Assembly: GCA_017474235.1 (NCBI GenBank)
Contig: JAFVIB010000004.1
Coordinates: forward strand, 265,893 to 329,892
Direction: 5' to 3'
DNA: 64,000 bases
Source of the DNA: Alistipes sp.
GTDB lineage: Bacteria; Bacteroidota; Bacteroidia; Bacteroidales; Rikenellaceae
The notes beneath the pieces are model-generated. The model saw only the letters and a program-made list of their open reading frames with translations. It searched no databases and had not been told where the DNA came from. The translations under genes and the position numbers were made by a program. Shown one piece after another: positions 27,023 through 35,273 of this stretch. Position 1 is the stretch's first letter; the number at the start of each line of letters is the position of its first letter.

Positions 27023-27044
27023 GGGCTGCCTTGCAAGACAGCCC
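27023..27044 (-). terminator. Hairpin between mreB and mreC, possible attenuator
   Basis: Minus strand: GGGCTG-T-CTTGCAAG-G-CAGCCC, an almost perfect 22-base palindrome, followed by GTTTTGTC. It lies between the mreB stop and mreC start inside one operon, so it may stop part of the transcription (giving excess MreB) or mark an RNA processing site. Confidence 0.55.
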
Positions 27045-27070
27045 ATATACGCTGTTTTATTGACTACCTG

Positions 27071-28090
27071 TTATGCACGAATAAGGAACGAGTAACGATC
27101 CATATTCTTAAGTGCCAGATTTGTACCGCGAACAATAGCACGCAGTGGATCCTCAGCGACATGGAATTGCAGACCGGTCTTGTCTGACAGACGCTTTGTA
27201 AGACCCTTGATAAGAGCACCACCACCGGCGATATATACACCATTCTTTACAACATCTGTGTATAGCTCGGCTGGCATCTCGGTAAGCACAGTCATCAGAG
27301 CCTCGTCTAACTGAGAGAGCGAGCCCTCAAGAGCGTATGCAATCTCGCTATAGTTGAGCGTAACGGTCTGTGGCAGTGAAGTGAGTACACTTGGACCGCT
27401 AATCTGCAAATCCTCAGGCTCCTCCTCCAACTCCGGAAGTGCTGCGCCAATCTTGCACTTGATAAGCTCGGCTGTGCGCTCGCCAATACGGATATTGTGC
27501 TGTACGCGAACATAGTTCTTAATATCGGATGTAAATACATCTCCCGCAACATTGATAGACTTCGAGCAGACAATACCACCAAGTGAGATACAAGCAATCT
27601 CCGAAGTACCACCACCTATATCTATAATCATATTACCCTCCGGAGCAGTTACATCAAGACCTGCACCGATAGCAGCTGCCATAGGCTCAAAAATCATAGC
27701 AACCTCACGACCGCCGGCATGCTCGGCAGACTCGCGGACAGCACGAATCTCGACATTTGTCGAGCCTGAAGGGATACAGATAACCATCTTGAGAGATGGC
27801 GAGAAGAGTGAACCGGTAGTCTTGATGCGACCAATCATACCCTTGAGCATAAGCTCAGTAGCGTCAAAGTCGGCAATAACACCATTCTGCAACGGGCGAA
27901 TAGTGCGCAAGTTATCCGGACACTTGCCGATATATCGAGCCGCCTCGTTACCGTATGCCTTCAGCTTGCCCTGAAGATCGACTGCAATAACCGATGGCTC
28001 CTCTACTACAATCTCGTCGTTATAGACGATAAGTGTGTTGGCTGTACCAAGGTCAATAGCCAACTCGTGAGTGAGTGAAAAGAATCCCAT
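27071..28090 (-). CDS. mreB: Rod-shape-determining actin homologue MreB
   Basis: 339 residues. Phosphate 1 motif AIDLGTANTL at about 10-19, phosphate 2 MIIDIGGGTSEIACI, adenosine motif YIAGGGALIKGL. Forms membrane-bound filaments that guide the elongasome. First gene of mreB-mreC-mreD-mrdA-rodA-lipoprotein, all on the minus strand. Divergent from pgi. Confidence 0.97.
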   Translation of the reverse strand: MGFFSLTHELAIDLGTANTLIVYNDEIVVEEPSVIAVDLQGKLKAYGNEAARYIGKCPDNLRTIRPLQNGVIADFDATELMLKGMIGRIKTTGSLFSPSLKMVICIPSGSTNVEIRAVRESAEHAGGREVAMIFEPMAAAIGAGLDVTAPEGNMIIDIGGGTSEIACISLGGIVCSKSINVAGDVFTSDIKNYVRVQHNIRIGERTAELIKCKIGAALPELEEEPEDLQISGPSVLTSLPQTVTLNYSEIAYALEGSLSQLDEALMTVLTEMPAELYTDVVKNGVYIAGGGALIKGLTKRLSDKTGLQFHVAEDPLRAIVRGTNLALKNMDRYSFLIRA

Positions 28091-28148
28091 AATTATACTT
28101 TTTTATCCTTTATTTTTTCATTTTTTTGGAGTGTGTGCAACTCCGATA

Positions 28149-28221
28149 CAAAGGTAGTAAAAAACAAATGAATCTTTTGCAAAAAAATAGTAGTTTTTTT
28201 TCAAAAAAAATTATATCTTTG
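28149..28221. promoter_or_regulatory. Divergent promoters of mreB operon (-) and pgi (+)
   Basis: Minus-strand TACCTTTG at 28149-28156 before mreB; plus-strand TATCTTTG at 28214-28221 before pgi. The segment between is strongly A/T-rich with several A and T tracts. No good TTG was found for either box. Confidence 0.65.
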
Positions 28222-28265
28222 GAGAGATTTTGGAAGCACATTATAAACCAATATTATAAATCGCT

Positions 28266-29597
28266 ATGGAATTGATTAAACTTGATACCCGAAAAGCTGG
28301 TATCGAAATTACTGAAGAGATTAAGCGCGAGGCTATCGCAGCTAACGAATTGCTCCACTCAGGTCAGGGTAAGGGCAGTGATTTCTTGGGTTGGATTACC
28401 CTCCCATCAGAGATTGACGAGGCTCATCTTGCAGCTATCAATGCTCAGGCAGCGAAGCTGCGTGAGGTGGCAGATGTTGTTATCTGTATCGGTATCGGTG
28501 GCTCTTATCTGGGCGCAAAGGCTGTTATCGACGCTATGACAAACTCTTTCGAGCTCTTCCACAAGAGCCACAAGAACCCTATCGTACTCTTCGCCGGTCA
28601 GAATATCTCTGAGGACTATTTGGGCGAGATGATGGAGGCTCTGAAGGATTACTCTATCGCCACTATCGTTGCATCTAAGTCCGGTACTACTACCGAGCCT
28701 GCTATCGCTTTCCGCATTGTTAAGGAGGAGATTGAGCGTCGCTATGGTAAGGAGGATGCAAAGAATCGTATCGTAGCTGTAACCGACAAGGCTCGCGGAG
28801 CTCTCAAGACTTTGGCTACAAACGAGGGCTATCCTACATTCGTAATTCCTGACAATGTGGGTGGTCGTTTCTCTGTCCTCTCTCCTGTAGGTCTGCTCCC
28901 ACTCGCTGTTGGCGGTGTTAATATCGCAGAGCTTGTCGCAGGTGCAAAGGCTGTAGAGCAGGCTACAAAGGCAGGTACTGCTTATGAGGATAATATCTCT
29001 GCTCAGTATGCAGCTGTTCGTAATGCTCTCTATCGCGCAGGTAAGAAGATTGAGATTCTCGGCTCTTATGAACCAAAACTCGTAAATATCAACGAGTGGT
29101 GGAAGCAGCTCTATGGTGAGAGCGAGGGTAAGGATGGCAAGGGTATCTATCCTGCATCTGTAACTCTTACTGCCGACCTTCACTCTATGGGTCAGTATAT
29201 TCAGGATGGCGAGCGTACCCTCTTCGAGACTATCATCTCAGTAGCTGCTCCAAAGTATGATGTTCGCGTATGTAGCGACAATGAAAACCTCGACGGTCTT
29301 AACTACCTCGCAGGTCGTCGCCTGAGCGATATCAACCGTATGGCAGAGCTTGGCGTGCAGATTGCGCATGTTGACGGTGGCGTTCCAAACCTCCGCGTTG
29401 AGATTCCTGAAATTAACGAGCGTACCATCGGTGCCCTTCTCTACTTCTTCGAGAAGGCGTGCGGTATCAGCGGCTATATGCTCGGTGTAAACCCATTTGA
29501 CCAGCCGGGCGTTGAGGATTATAAGCGTAATATGTTCGCTCTCCTCGAGAAACCGGGGTATGAGGAGCAGACTAAGGCTATTAAGGCTCGCTTATAG
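28266..29597 (+). CDS. pgi: Glucose-6-phosphate isomerase
   Basis: 443 residues, the shorter bacterial PGI form (Bacillus-like, about 450). Interconverts glucose 6-phosphate and fructose 6-phosphate. Sugar-phosphate binding SIS motifs [12 protein letters not shown] and [26 protein letters not shown], and the catalytic stretch [13 protein letters not shown] are present. Codon use is as biased as in mdh. The stop codon directly precedes repeat A3. Confidence 0.96.
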   Translation: MELIKLDTRKAGIEITEEIKREAIAANELLHSGQGKGSDFLGWITLPSEIDEAHLAAINAQAAKLREVADVVICIGIGGSYLGAKAVIDAMTNSFELFHKSHKNPIVLFAGQNISEDYLGEMMEALKDYSIATIVASKSGTTTEPAIAFRIVKEEIERRYGKEDAKNRIVAVTDKARGALKTLATNEGYPTFVIPDNVGGRFSVLSPVGLLPLAVGGVNIAELVAGAKAVEQATKAGTAYEDNISAQYAAVRNALYRAGKKIEILGSYEPKLVNINEWWKQLYGESEGKDGKGIYPASVTLTADLHSMGQYIQDGERTLFETIISVAAPKYDVRVCSDNENLDGLNYLAGRRLSDINRMAELGVQIAHVDGGVPNLRVEIPEINERTIGALLYFFEKACGISGYMLGVNPFDQPGVEDYKRNMFALLEKPGYEEQTKAIKARL

Positions 29598-29726
29598 TAT
29601 TTTGTTGTGAAAAGGCAGCATTTGCTGCCGCTAGCTAAAACTCCGACAAAGGGCAGTACCGCAAGTACAGCCCTTCGTCGTTTTTTTACCCGAGCGTTGC
29701 AACTACTACCTTTTGACAACAAAATA
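29598..29726 (+). repeat. Family A structured element, copy A3
   Basis: Begins at the base after the pgi stop. The outer arms 29598-29618 and 29706-29726 pair with two interruptions. The flanks are diverged on the left (GCTGCCGCTAGCTAAAA) and conserved on the right (CGAGCGTTGCAACTAC). The inner stem CCGAC-AA-AGGGC / GCCCT-TC-GTCG with GTAC-CGCAA-GTAC at the tip keeps the family bulges, followed by a T7 run. Confidence 0.7.
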
Positions 29727-29815
29727 GGTGCAAAGTGTGAGCATAGTGCTGTTGGGAAATTACCCGAGCGTTGGCTCATCTTTGATGACCCTTCACTGCT
29801 CCGCCTCGGCAATAT

Positions 29816-29911
29816 CAGTCGCAGTGCAAGCACTCCAAAAGCCGAAAATGAAAATCTGTGAGCAAGCTCCCTCTTTCAATTTTCGCCTTTTGCACCTACG
29901 GTGTGCGACTG
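29816..29911 (-). repeat. Family B cloverleaf element, copy B5 (minus strand)
   Basis: Read on the minus strand: P1 29905-29911 with 29816-29822 (CAGTCGC/GCGACTG); P2 29893-29903 (CACC-GTA-GGTG); P3 29874-29885 with 29843-29853 (11 bp, one bulged A) topped by P3a 29860-29869 (GAGC-TT-GCTC); P4 29823-29834 (AGTGC-TT-GCACT), directly abutting P1. Same order, same GTA triloop, different stems from B1-B4. Confidence 0.65.
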
Positions 29912-30053
29912 CTGCTCCTCTCGGCTTAATCGCAGCGTTGTATCTACCGCGTTCTGACAACAAAATGGTGCAAACTATAATCGGAGTTTAGCGTAATTAG
30001 TGGTAGATAGCGAAAATATTGATAGCAACATAGCTGCTAATTTGCACCTCGGA

Positions 30054-30115
30054 GCATAGGAGGTCAGATTTCTCTGCCCGCCTATGCGACAAAGCCTCCC
30101 TTTTTCAAAGGGAGG
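30054..30115. repeat. Two adjacent hairpins
   Basis: GCATAGG (30054-30060) pairs with CCTATGC (30081-30087), and CAG/CTG continues the stem. Then CCTCCCTTT-TTC-AAAGGGAGG (30095-30115), a perfect 9-bp hairpin. Confidence 0.6.
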
Positions 30116-30170
30116 TTTGGAGGGAATGTAAATATTTTATTATTATGTATTATCGGCGAATTGTCTTTTT

Positions 30171-30306
30171 CGGTTTTCAGAATCTCCGTAGGAGATGATA
30201 AAAAAATAGTGCTGACTGCAAGTTTATTTGCAAAGTCAAGCACTATTTTTATCAACAGCAGTGCTGTCTGAAAACCGCTACGATTGCCGCTTTTTCTCGA
30301 AAAAGC
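30171..30306 (+). repeat. Family B cloverleaf element, copy B3
   Basis: P1 30171-30181 with 30267-30277 (CGGTTTTCAGA/TCTGAAAACCG); P2 30182-30196 (ATCTCC-GTA-GGAGAT); P3 30202-30213 with 30239-30250, plus GACT/AGTC inside; P3a 30219-30230 (CAAG-TTTA-TTTG, one G-T pair); P4 30255-30267 (ACAGC-AGT-GCTGT). P5 at 30289-30306 is identical to P5 of B1 and B2. P1-P4 stems differ from B1 while loops GTA and TTTA are kept. Ends 25 bases before the FKBP gene stop. Confidence 0.75.
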
Positions 30307-30331
30307 GGGCAGTACAGGCAGTTCTGCGTAG

Positions 30332-31381
30332 CTACTCAGCGACCTTAGGCTCTACGAAAGGCTTAACCTCGATAAGCTCAACCTCGAACTCGAGGGCTGC
30401 GTTAGGGGCGATAGCCTGATTTCCGCGTGGACCATAAGCGAGCTCAGCTGGGATGTAGAGGATAATCTTACCACCAGGACCTACGAGCTTCATACCCTCG
30501 GTCCAGCCCTTGATTACGCGGTTGAGAGGGAATGTTACAGGGTCGTTCTTGATGATATTGCCATTCTCGTCGAAGTTATCGGGCTGGTACTGGCGCATCA
30601 TCTGCTGACGCTGCTCAGGCATATTCTCGAAGATAGATGAATCGAAAACATTACCCTCGCGGTCACGACCTGTGTAGTGTACTGTAACCTCATCGCGGTC
30701 ATCAGTTGCTGAGAGGCTTACATCACCCTCATTTACAACCTTATAGAGCAGACCGCTCTCAGACTTCTGTACGCCTGACTTCTTCTCCATCTTTGCCAAC
30801 CATGCCTCAGACTTCTCGAGCTCCTGCTCAGGGTATGTTACCATAAAGAAGTGCTGAAGGAACTCGTTTACCTCCTCAGAGGTCATAACGCTCTCGCCGT
30901 TACGGGTCTGAGCAAAGCCCTTGAGATACCACTTCATCTTAAGAGGTACGCGACCGCTGCGAAGATCGTGACCGATGTTAAGACCGTAAGCATAAGAGAG
31001 GCTGTCGCACTCACCCTGGCTAACGAAAATCTCAACAGGAAGAGCAGTGTCAGTAGTATCCTGCTTCTGACGCATAAGCTGACCGAAACGCTCGTTTACA
31101 GGACCGATAAGGCTCTGGAATACAGCCTGAGACTCCTCTGCAGACCACTTACCCTTGTTGAATGCACCCTGCTTGATACCCTTCTCCATCTTCTCGAAGT
31201 TGAATGGAATCTCTGCAATGCGGGTTGTTACAAACTCTCCGAGGTTAGCACCCATAGCATACGAAAGTGTATCGAGCTTTGAGCAGCAACCATTCGAAAT
31301 TGTCTTGTTGCCATTGCAGCAACTTACAGCCATAGCACCTGCTACGAGGGCAACGACTGCTACATAAAAAATCTTTTTCAT
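30332..31381 (-). CDS. FKBP-type peptidyl-prolyl isomerase lipoprotein
   Basis: 349 residues. Signal [21 protein letters not shown] with lipobox Cys21. An N-terminal helical dimerisation region (about 40-210), as in FkpA/Mip, precedes a C-terminal FKBP domain (about 220-346). The domain shows [20 protein letters not shown] and IPAELAYGP; the hydrophobic pocket residues Tyr, Phe-Asp and Trp are kept. Probable envelope chaperone or prolyl isomerase. Start set at MKKIF; an upstream in-frame Met adds only four residues. Confidence 0.9.
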   Translation of the reverse strand: MKKIFYVAVVALVAGAMAVSCCNGNKTISNGCCSKLDTLSYAMGANLGEFVTTRIAEIPFNFEKMEKGIKQGAFNKGKWSAEESQAVFQSLIGPVNERFGQLMRQKQDTTDTALPVEIFVSQGECDSLSYAYGLNIGHDLRSGRVPLKMKWYLKGFAQTRNGESVMTSEEVNEFLQHFFMVTYPEQELEKSEAWLAKMEKKSGVQKSESGLLYKVVNEGDVSLSATDDRDEVTVHYTGRDREGNVFDSSIFENMPEQRQQMMRQYQPDNFDENGNIIKNDPVTFPLNRVIKGWTEGMKLVGPGGKIILYIPAELAYGPRGNQAIAPNAALEFEVELIEVKPFVEPKVAE

Positions 31382-31416
31382 ATTGATATACAATTAGTTG
31401 TTTTCTATTTCGGGCG

Positions 31417-31424
31417 CAAAGGTA
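31417..31424 (-). promoter_or_regulatory. -7 box of FKBP lipoprotein gene
   Basis: Minus-strand TACCTTTG, about 35 bases before the ATG, in the 56-base gap after the degenerate FKBP gene. The gene can therefore be transcribed alone. Confidence 0.6.
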
Positions 31425-31437
31425 GTAAAAAATATTA

Positions 31438-32118
31438 TTATTTTTTCTTGTTATAGAAATTTATATCAAGAATCTCCACTTTATAGTTAAGTAGCTGATT
31501 TGGAGCCACTCCCAACTCTGCATTTCCCTCCGAGCCGTAAGCCTGTGAAGATGGTACCCAAATATCTGCGCTACCGCCATTACCGGTTATTCTGACAACC
31601 TCTCGCAGACCGTCAAGCAGATCTCTGTATGCCGACACCACGGTATCTTGCTTTGCTACGACCTCTCCGGCTTGGTCATATATCGAGAGGGCGAGGGTGA
31701 GAGTATCACGCGAAACGAGCGACTGTACACTTTGGTCGCCAAGTTTGTCGATTTTGTAGGTCACACCGTTGCGCAGGCGGACAAAGTCGCGATTAGACTT
31801 GCGCAGGTCTGCAAGAAACTGCTCCTGATACTTCTCTGCCTTTGCGTGGACAAAGTAGGTCTTTTGTGCCAAATAGTAGTCGCGTCCCTGCTCAAGGGTC
31901 ATCTTCTGAGTGTAGTTATAGACATCTCTGATAGCCTCGCACACTGCATCGACATTGAGTGTAGAGTCCATCTTTACGAGTGATGCGCCGACACTCAGAC
32001 CAATAACATAGCTGATAGAGTCAGCCTCTGTGGCAATGCTCTTTGTGCCCTTGTTGCAAGAGAGTGTAAGGGTGGCAAAGAGAGCAATAATTATAAGTGA
32101 AAGGGTTACTTTTTTCAT
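31438..32118 (-). CDS. FKBP-like lipoprotein with degenerate isomerase domain
   Basis: 226 residues. Signal MKKVTLSLIIIALFATLTLSC. The N-terminus (ADSISYVIGLSVGASL) parallels the dimerisation region of the neighbouring FKBP protein. The C-terminal 100 residues align by ending (SSQAYGSEGN, APNQLLNYKVEILDI with canonical LAYGPxG and PNxxLxFxVEL) but the active-site motifs VHYTG, FDSS and the pocket Trp are replaced. Probably a structural or chaperone paralogue without isomerase activity. Its ATG is one base from the ureohydrolase stop, so it is in that operon. Confidence 0.8.
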   Translation of the reverse strand: MKKVTLSLIIIALFATLTLSCNKGTKSIATEADSISYVIGLSVGASLVKMDSTLNVDAVCEAIRDVYNYTQKMTLEQGRDYYLAQKTYFVHAKAEKYQEQFLADLRKSNRDFVRLRNGVTYKIDKLGDQSVQSLVSRDTLTLALSIYDQAGEVVAKQDTVVSAYRDLLDGLREVVRITGNGGSADIWVPSSQAYGSEGNAELGVAPNQLLNYKVEILDINFYNKKK

Positions 32119-32119
32119 A

Positions 32120-33190
32120 CTATTTAGAAGAACTTGCATTAGACTTAAGGGCTGCAGCACAGAGCTTTACGAGCATACGGGCTCCTACGGCTGCATCTAC
32201 GCCCGACTCCATGACAGGGACAATCTCGGTAAGGTCGAAACCGATAATCTCTCTGCCTGACTCAGCTACGCGATTTATCAGACAAACAGCCTCGTCAAAG
32301 GTCATACCGCCCGCAACAGGACGCTTTGTATGGGGACAACACTCCGGCGAGAGGGCGTCGATGTCAAATGAGATATAGACCTGCTTTGGCAACTCTGCCA
32401 CCACATCGTCACACACCTCACTCCAACTGCGACCCGAGAAGCGACCGGCGGTCATCTGCTCGTGGCAGAAGAGGGTAATCTTTGGATGTTTCTCGGCAAA
32501 CTCAATCTCCTCCTGCGAGATGTCGCGCACGCCAACTTGCACCATTTTTGATACTTGAGCAACCTCATCGACAATATTGCGGGCAACGGAGAGGTGTGAG
32601 TAGTCGAAAATTCTGCCACTTGGACGCAAATCGCTATGTGAGTCGATAAATAGCACACCCATTCCCGGATGTACGGCAGAGATTGAGCGCACAGCACCTA
32701 ACGACACCGAGTGGTCGCCACCGATAACGCCGACAATCTTACCCTTATCGGCAAAGCGAAAGACCCTCTTGCCGACGCTGCGGTGCATATCTCGAAAACC
32801 GAGGTTTATGCGTACAACCTTGCGGGCAAAGTAGTCACCCGAAAGTGTTCCGCCATCCTCGATATGGCTAACAACCTTTGCAGCATCGCCACCGAGCTGG
32901 ATAGAACTCTCCTGAAGGTCATAATCAACCTCTGCTGTGGCTACACGACCACTGATAGATGTCTGAGAGACAACATCATAGAGTGACACAGCTGTTGAAG
33001 CATCAATAATGGCATCGGGTGCATAAGCCGCACCCTCTCCTCCGGCAGAGGTGACAGCCCACGGTGCAGATACAAGCACAATATCTGCATCTTGAGTACT
33101 CATAGCATCACGGAAGTAGAATCCACCATTGTCGCTACTGCCTAACGAGGTGAGATTAAAACCAAATTTGAAGAGTTTGTTTATATCCAT
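32120..33190 (-). CDS. Arginase/agmatinase family ureohydrolase
   Basis: 356 residues. Binuclear-manganese hydrolase fold with metal ligands in VIGGDHSVSLG, FIDSHSDLRPS (Asp-x-His-x-Asp) and SFDIDALSPEC. Hydrolyses a guanidino compound to urea or an equivalent; agmatine (polyamine synthesis) is plausible, but arginine or formiminoglutamate cannot be excluded from motifs alone. No arginine decarboxylase gene is adjacent. The ATG at 33190 was chosen: an in-frame TTG at 33211 lies upstream of the predicted transcription start. Confidence 0.85.
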   Translation of the reverse strand: MDINKLFKFGFNLTSLGSSDNGGFYFRDAMSTQDADIVLVSAPWAVTSAGGEGAAYAPDAIIDASTAVSLYDVVSQTSISGRVATAEVDYDLQESSIQLGGDAAKVVSHIEDGGTLSGDYFARKVVRINLGFRDMHRSVGKRVFRFADKGKIVGVIGGDHSVSLGAVRSISAVHPGMGVLFIDSHSDLRPSGRIFDYSHLSVARNIVDEVAQVSKMVQVGVRDISQEEIEFAEKHPKITLFCHEQMTAGRFSGRSWSEVCDDVVAELPKQVYISFDIDALSPECCPHTKRPVAGGMTFDEAVCLINRVAESGREIIGFDLTEIVPVMESGVDAAVGARMLVKLCAAALKSNASSSK

Positions 33191-33208
33191 AGCATCTGTA
33201 TTATGCGA

Positions 33209-33256
33209 CAAAATTACGAAAATTATTGGAAATTCATCATACCTATATTATATTTG
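33209..33256. promoter_or_regulatory. Divergent promoters of ureohydrolase (-) and pdxB (+)
   Basis: Minus strand TAATTTTG at 33209-33216. Plus strand TTG 33226-33228, a 20-base spacer, TATATTTG 33249-33256. The pdxB ATG begins only 5 bases after its box, predicting a leaderless transcript. The two promoters overlap head to head. Confidence 0.7.
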
Positions 33257-33261
33257 TCACA

Positions 33262-34254
33262 ATGAAAGTCATTATTGATAGTGCAATCCCCTTTTTGAAG
33301 GGTGTTTTGGAGCCTTTTGCAGAGGTTGAGTATCTTGCCGGTAGCGAGTTTACTTCGGGCGTTGTAGCCGATGCAGATGCTCTGATTGTCCGTACCAGAA
33401 CGCGCTGTGACAGAGCCCTTTTGGAGGGGTCAAAGGTGCAGTTTATAGCCACGGCAACTATCGGCTTTGACCATATAGACCTCGACTATTGCGCTGCACG
33501 CGGCATTGAGGTTACTACGGCTGCGGGTTGTAATGCTCGCGGAGTTCTTCAGTGGGTCGCCTCAGTGTTGGTCTATCTCTCAAAATTGCACAATTTTACA
33601 CCACAAGAGCGAACTATTGGCATCGTGGGAGTGGGTAATGTAGGCTCTCTTGTCAAAGAGTATGCCGAGCATTGGGGCTTTCGCGTTCTCTGCTGTGACC
33701 CTCCTCGTCAGGAGCGTGAGCATTTGGACTTTATACCGCTTGAGCAGTTGCTGCCACAGGTCGATATTCTTACGCTGCATACCCCTCTTGATAGTACTAC
33801 AAGGGGGATGATTAACACTCAAACTCTTGCCTCTCTACACAAGGGCGGAGTTGTTATCAACGCATCGCGTGGCGAGGTTGCGACAACCGAGTCGCTGCTG
33901 CGTGAAGATATTACTTGCGCCATAGATGTTTGGGAACACGAACCCGATATAGATACCCGACTACTTGAAAAGGCTGTTGTAGCTACCCCTCATATTGCCG
34001 GCTACTCCCTTCAGGGCAAGGCAAATGCCTCGGCAATGGCTCTCCGCGCTCTTGCAAAGCACTTTAACCTGCCTCTCAATAATTGGTATCCGGTGACAGT
34101 GCCTCATATAGCTCCCAAAAACATCGATTGGCAGCAACTTGTGGCTACAATAGATAACTATTGCGATATAGTGGCTCAATCTGCACCTCTTAAAAATGGC
34201 GAGGAGTTCGAGCATCTTAGGAATAACTACAACTATCGCGCAGAGTACTTCTAA
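33262..34254 (+). CDS. pdxB: Erythronate-4-phosphate dehydrogenase
   Basis: 330 residues. Second step of the DXP-dependent vitamin B6 pathway. The D-2-hydroxyacid dehydrogenase fold is seen: NAD motif GIVGVGNVGSLV, HTPLD, catalytic Arg in INASRGE, Glu region WEHEPDID and His in ATPHIAGYSLQGK; the last motif is characteristic of PdxB. Shorter than the E. coli protein (378) because the C-terminal dimerisation domain is reduced. Start at 33262 by promoter position. Confidence 0.9.
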   Translation: MKVIIDSAIPFLKGVLEPFAEVEYLAGSEFTSGVVADADALIVRTRTRCDRALLEGSKVQFIATATIGFDHIDLDYCAARGIEVTTAAGCNARGVLQWVASVLVYLSKLHNFTPQERTIGIVGVGNVGSLVKEYAEHWGFRVLCCDPPRQEREHLDFIPLEQLLPQVDILTLHTPLDSTTRGMINTQTLASLHKGGVVINASRGEVATTESLLREDITCAIDVWEHEPDIDTRLLEKAVVATPHIAGYSLQGKANASAMALRALAKHFNLPLNNWYPVTVPHIAPKNIDWQQLVATIDNYCDIVAQSAPLKNGEEFEHLRNNYNYRAEYF

Positions 34255-34257
34255 ATT

Positions 34258-34297
34258 GCTGATTATCAGCCGTTTATGTTAAATAGCTGATAATCAG
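34258..34297. terminator. Inverted repeat after pdxB
   Basis: CTGATTATCAG (34259-34269) pairs with CTGATAATCAG (34287-34297) over 11 bp with a 17-base loop. Each arm is itself nearly palindromic. No strong T run follows, so terminator function is uncertain. Further on, CTTGTAATCA occurs twice (34310-34319, 34374-34383). Confidence 0.45.
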
Positions 34298-34423
34298 TCA
34301 TTTACGCATCTTGTAATCAAATAATTTCGTCACAACTTGTAACTTGTTGATTAATAGTTACTTGACATAGCCGCTTGTAATCAGATTTTTGCCCAAAAAT
34401 TTCTTTTTATCACTTTATTATAT

Positions 34424-34431
34424 TATATTTG
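34424..34431 (+). promoter_or_regulatory. -7 box of lipoprotein gene
   Basis: TATATTTG, 27 bases before the ATG at 34459. Confidence 0.6.
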
Positions 34432-34458
34432 TGCAAGTGTAAACCTTAAAAAACAACT

Positions 34459-35094
34459 ATGAAAAAGTTATTTTTTATTCCGATTTTTTGTTTGTTGCTG
34501 AGCGCGACGGCTTGTCAGACGCCCGATAATGGCGAAAATGATGCTCCGGAGGAGTTGGTCGAGAAGAGTATGGAACAGCTGATTGAGGATTTGCAGAGCA
34601 GGCTTCTAACAGCAGGGGACTATGAGGCATACGATGGCGATACTTGCATAAAACCATTTGGGGAAATTTGGATTGGCAATGATACGGGAGCTAAATTTAG
34701 CGATATGGGACTTCATAATCATATGGCATTCTATGCCGATGGCACTTGTCGTTGTGGTTATTCAAACCATATAAATGGAGGATGTACCAAGGGAGATTCA
34801 TCTCATCCAAAACTCCTATACGACACTTGGCAGTGGAGTTACGATATTGATGCAAAAACAATTACCATTACAGCACCTGACTTGTCAGAAAAAGGATATG
34901 TTAATCCGACCATAACAATAAAAGTTCTCTCGTACAAAGGGAACGAAGTACTTATTGAGGGTAAATTACCGGGAAGCATCGCTTCTACTTACAGATTGCG
35001 CTACAATTGTAAAATATCACCACACAAAGATCGCCACTCTTTTGAGGCGAACTACAAAGACGAGGATGACTATCCTTGTTGCAGACAATATTAG
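34459..35094 (+). CDS. Hypothetical lipoprotein
   Basis: 211 residues. Signal MKKLFFIPIFCLLLSATAC. The rest shows an acidic spacer (about 22-45) and a beta-rich domain with repeated Trp and several Cys (TCRCGYSNHINGGC, DTWQWSYDIDAKTITITAP). The pattern of short strands such as TWQWSYDIDAKTITI resembles small beta-barrel (lipocalin-like) lipoproteins of Bacteroidota, but I do not recognise the family. Single gene with its own promoter, next to a repeat and a strong terminator. Base composition is more A/T-rich than its neighbours. Confidence 0.75.
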   Translation: MKKLFFIPIFCLLLSATACQTPDNGENDAPEELVEKSMEQLIEDLQSRLLTAGDYEAYDGDTCIKPFGEIWIGNDTGAKFSDMGLHNHMAFYADGTCRCGYSNHINGGCTKGDSSHPKLLYDTWQWSYDIDAKTITITAPDLSEKGYVNPTITIKVLSYKGNEVLIEGKLPGSIASTYRLRYNCKISPHKDRHSFEANYKDEDDYPCCRQY

Positions 35095-35108
35095 GAGATA
35101 AAAAGAAG

Positions 35109-35220
35109 TTGTCTAACAATGTGATTTCCGCGTTATACTCGCCCTCAAAATGCTCATTTACGCCGAGCAAACTACGCTTTTTCGGGCTTCGCAAGCCTCG
35201 AAATCTCACTTGTTATACAA
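35109..35220. repeat. Nested inverted repeat, 112 bases
   Basis: The outer arms 35109-35127 and 35201-35220 pair imperfectly (TTGTCTAACAA against TTGTTATACAA, then GTGATTT against AAATCTCAC). Inside are GGCTT-CGC-AAGCC (around 35184-35197) and GCTC/GAGC pairs. The layout recalls families A and B, but neither signature (CGAGCGTTG or a stemmed GTA triloop) is clear, so membership is not claimed. Confidence 0.5.
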
Positions 35221-35225
35221 CATCT

Positions 35226-35272
35226 AAAAGAAGAGGATGTCGCAACAAAGTTGTTGGACATCCTCTTCTTTT
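35226..35272. terminator. Strong bidirectional terminator
   Basis: Perfect 16-bp stem AAAAGAAGAGGATGTC / GACATCCTCTTCTTTT with a second small CAAC/GTTG stem in the loop. It lies between the convergent lipoprotein and cinA genes and abuts the cinA stop. Confidence 0.9.
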
Positions 35273-35273
35273 G

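Larger units (their letters stand above)
29598..30331. other. 734-base gap between convergent pgi and FKBP genes, filled with repeats
   Basis: No gene seen. In order: A3 (29598-29726); spacer with a loose CGAGCGTTG; minus-strand cloverleaf B5 (29816-29911); a degenerate right half of family A at about 29930-29970 ending in the border TGACAACAAAAT; spacer; two plain hairpins at 30054-30115; A/T-rich stretch; cloverleaf B3 (30171-30306). The arrangement looks like repeated insertion of related elements into one site. Confidence 0.65.

Noticed and set aside
29598-30331. CRISPR array
   Set aside because: Repeated units are unequal, irregularly spaced and inverted; there are no regular spacers and no cas genes.
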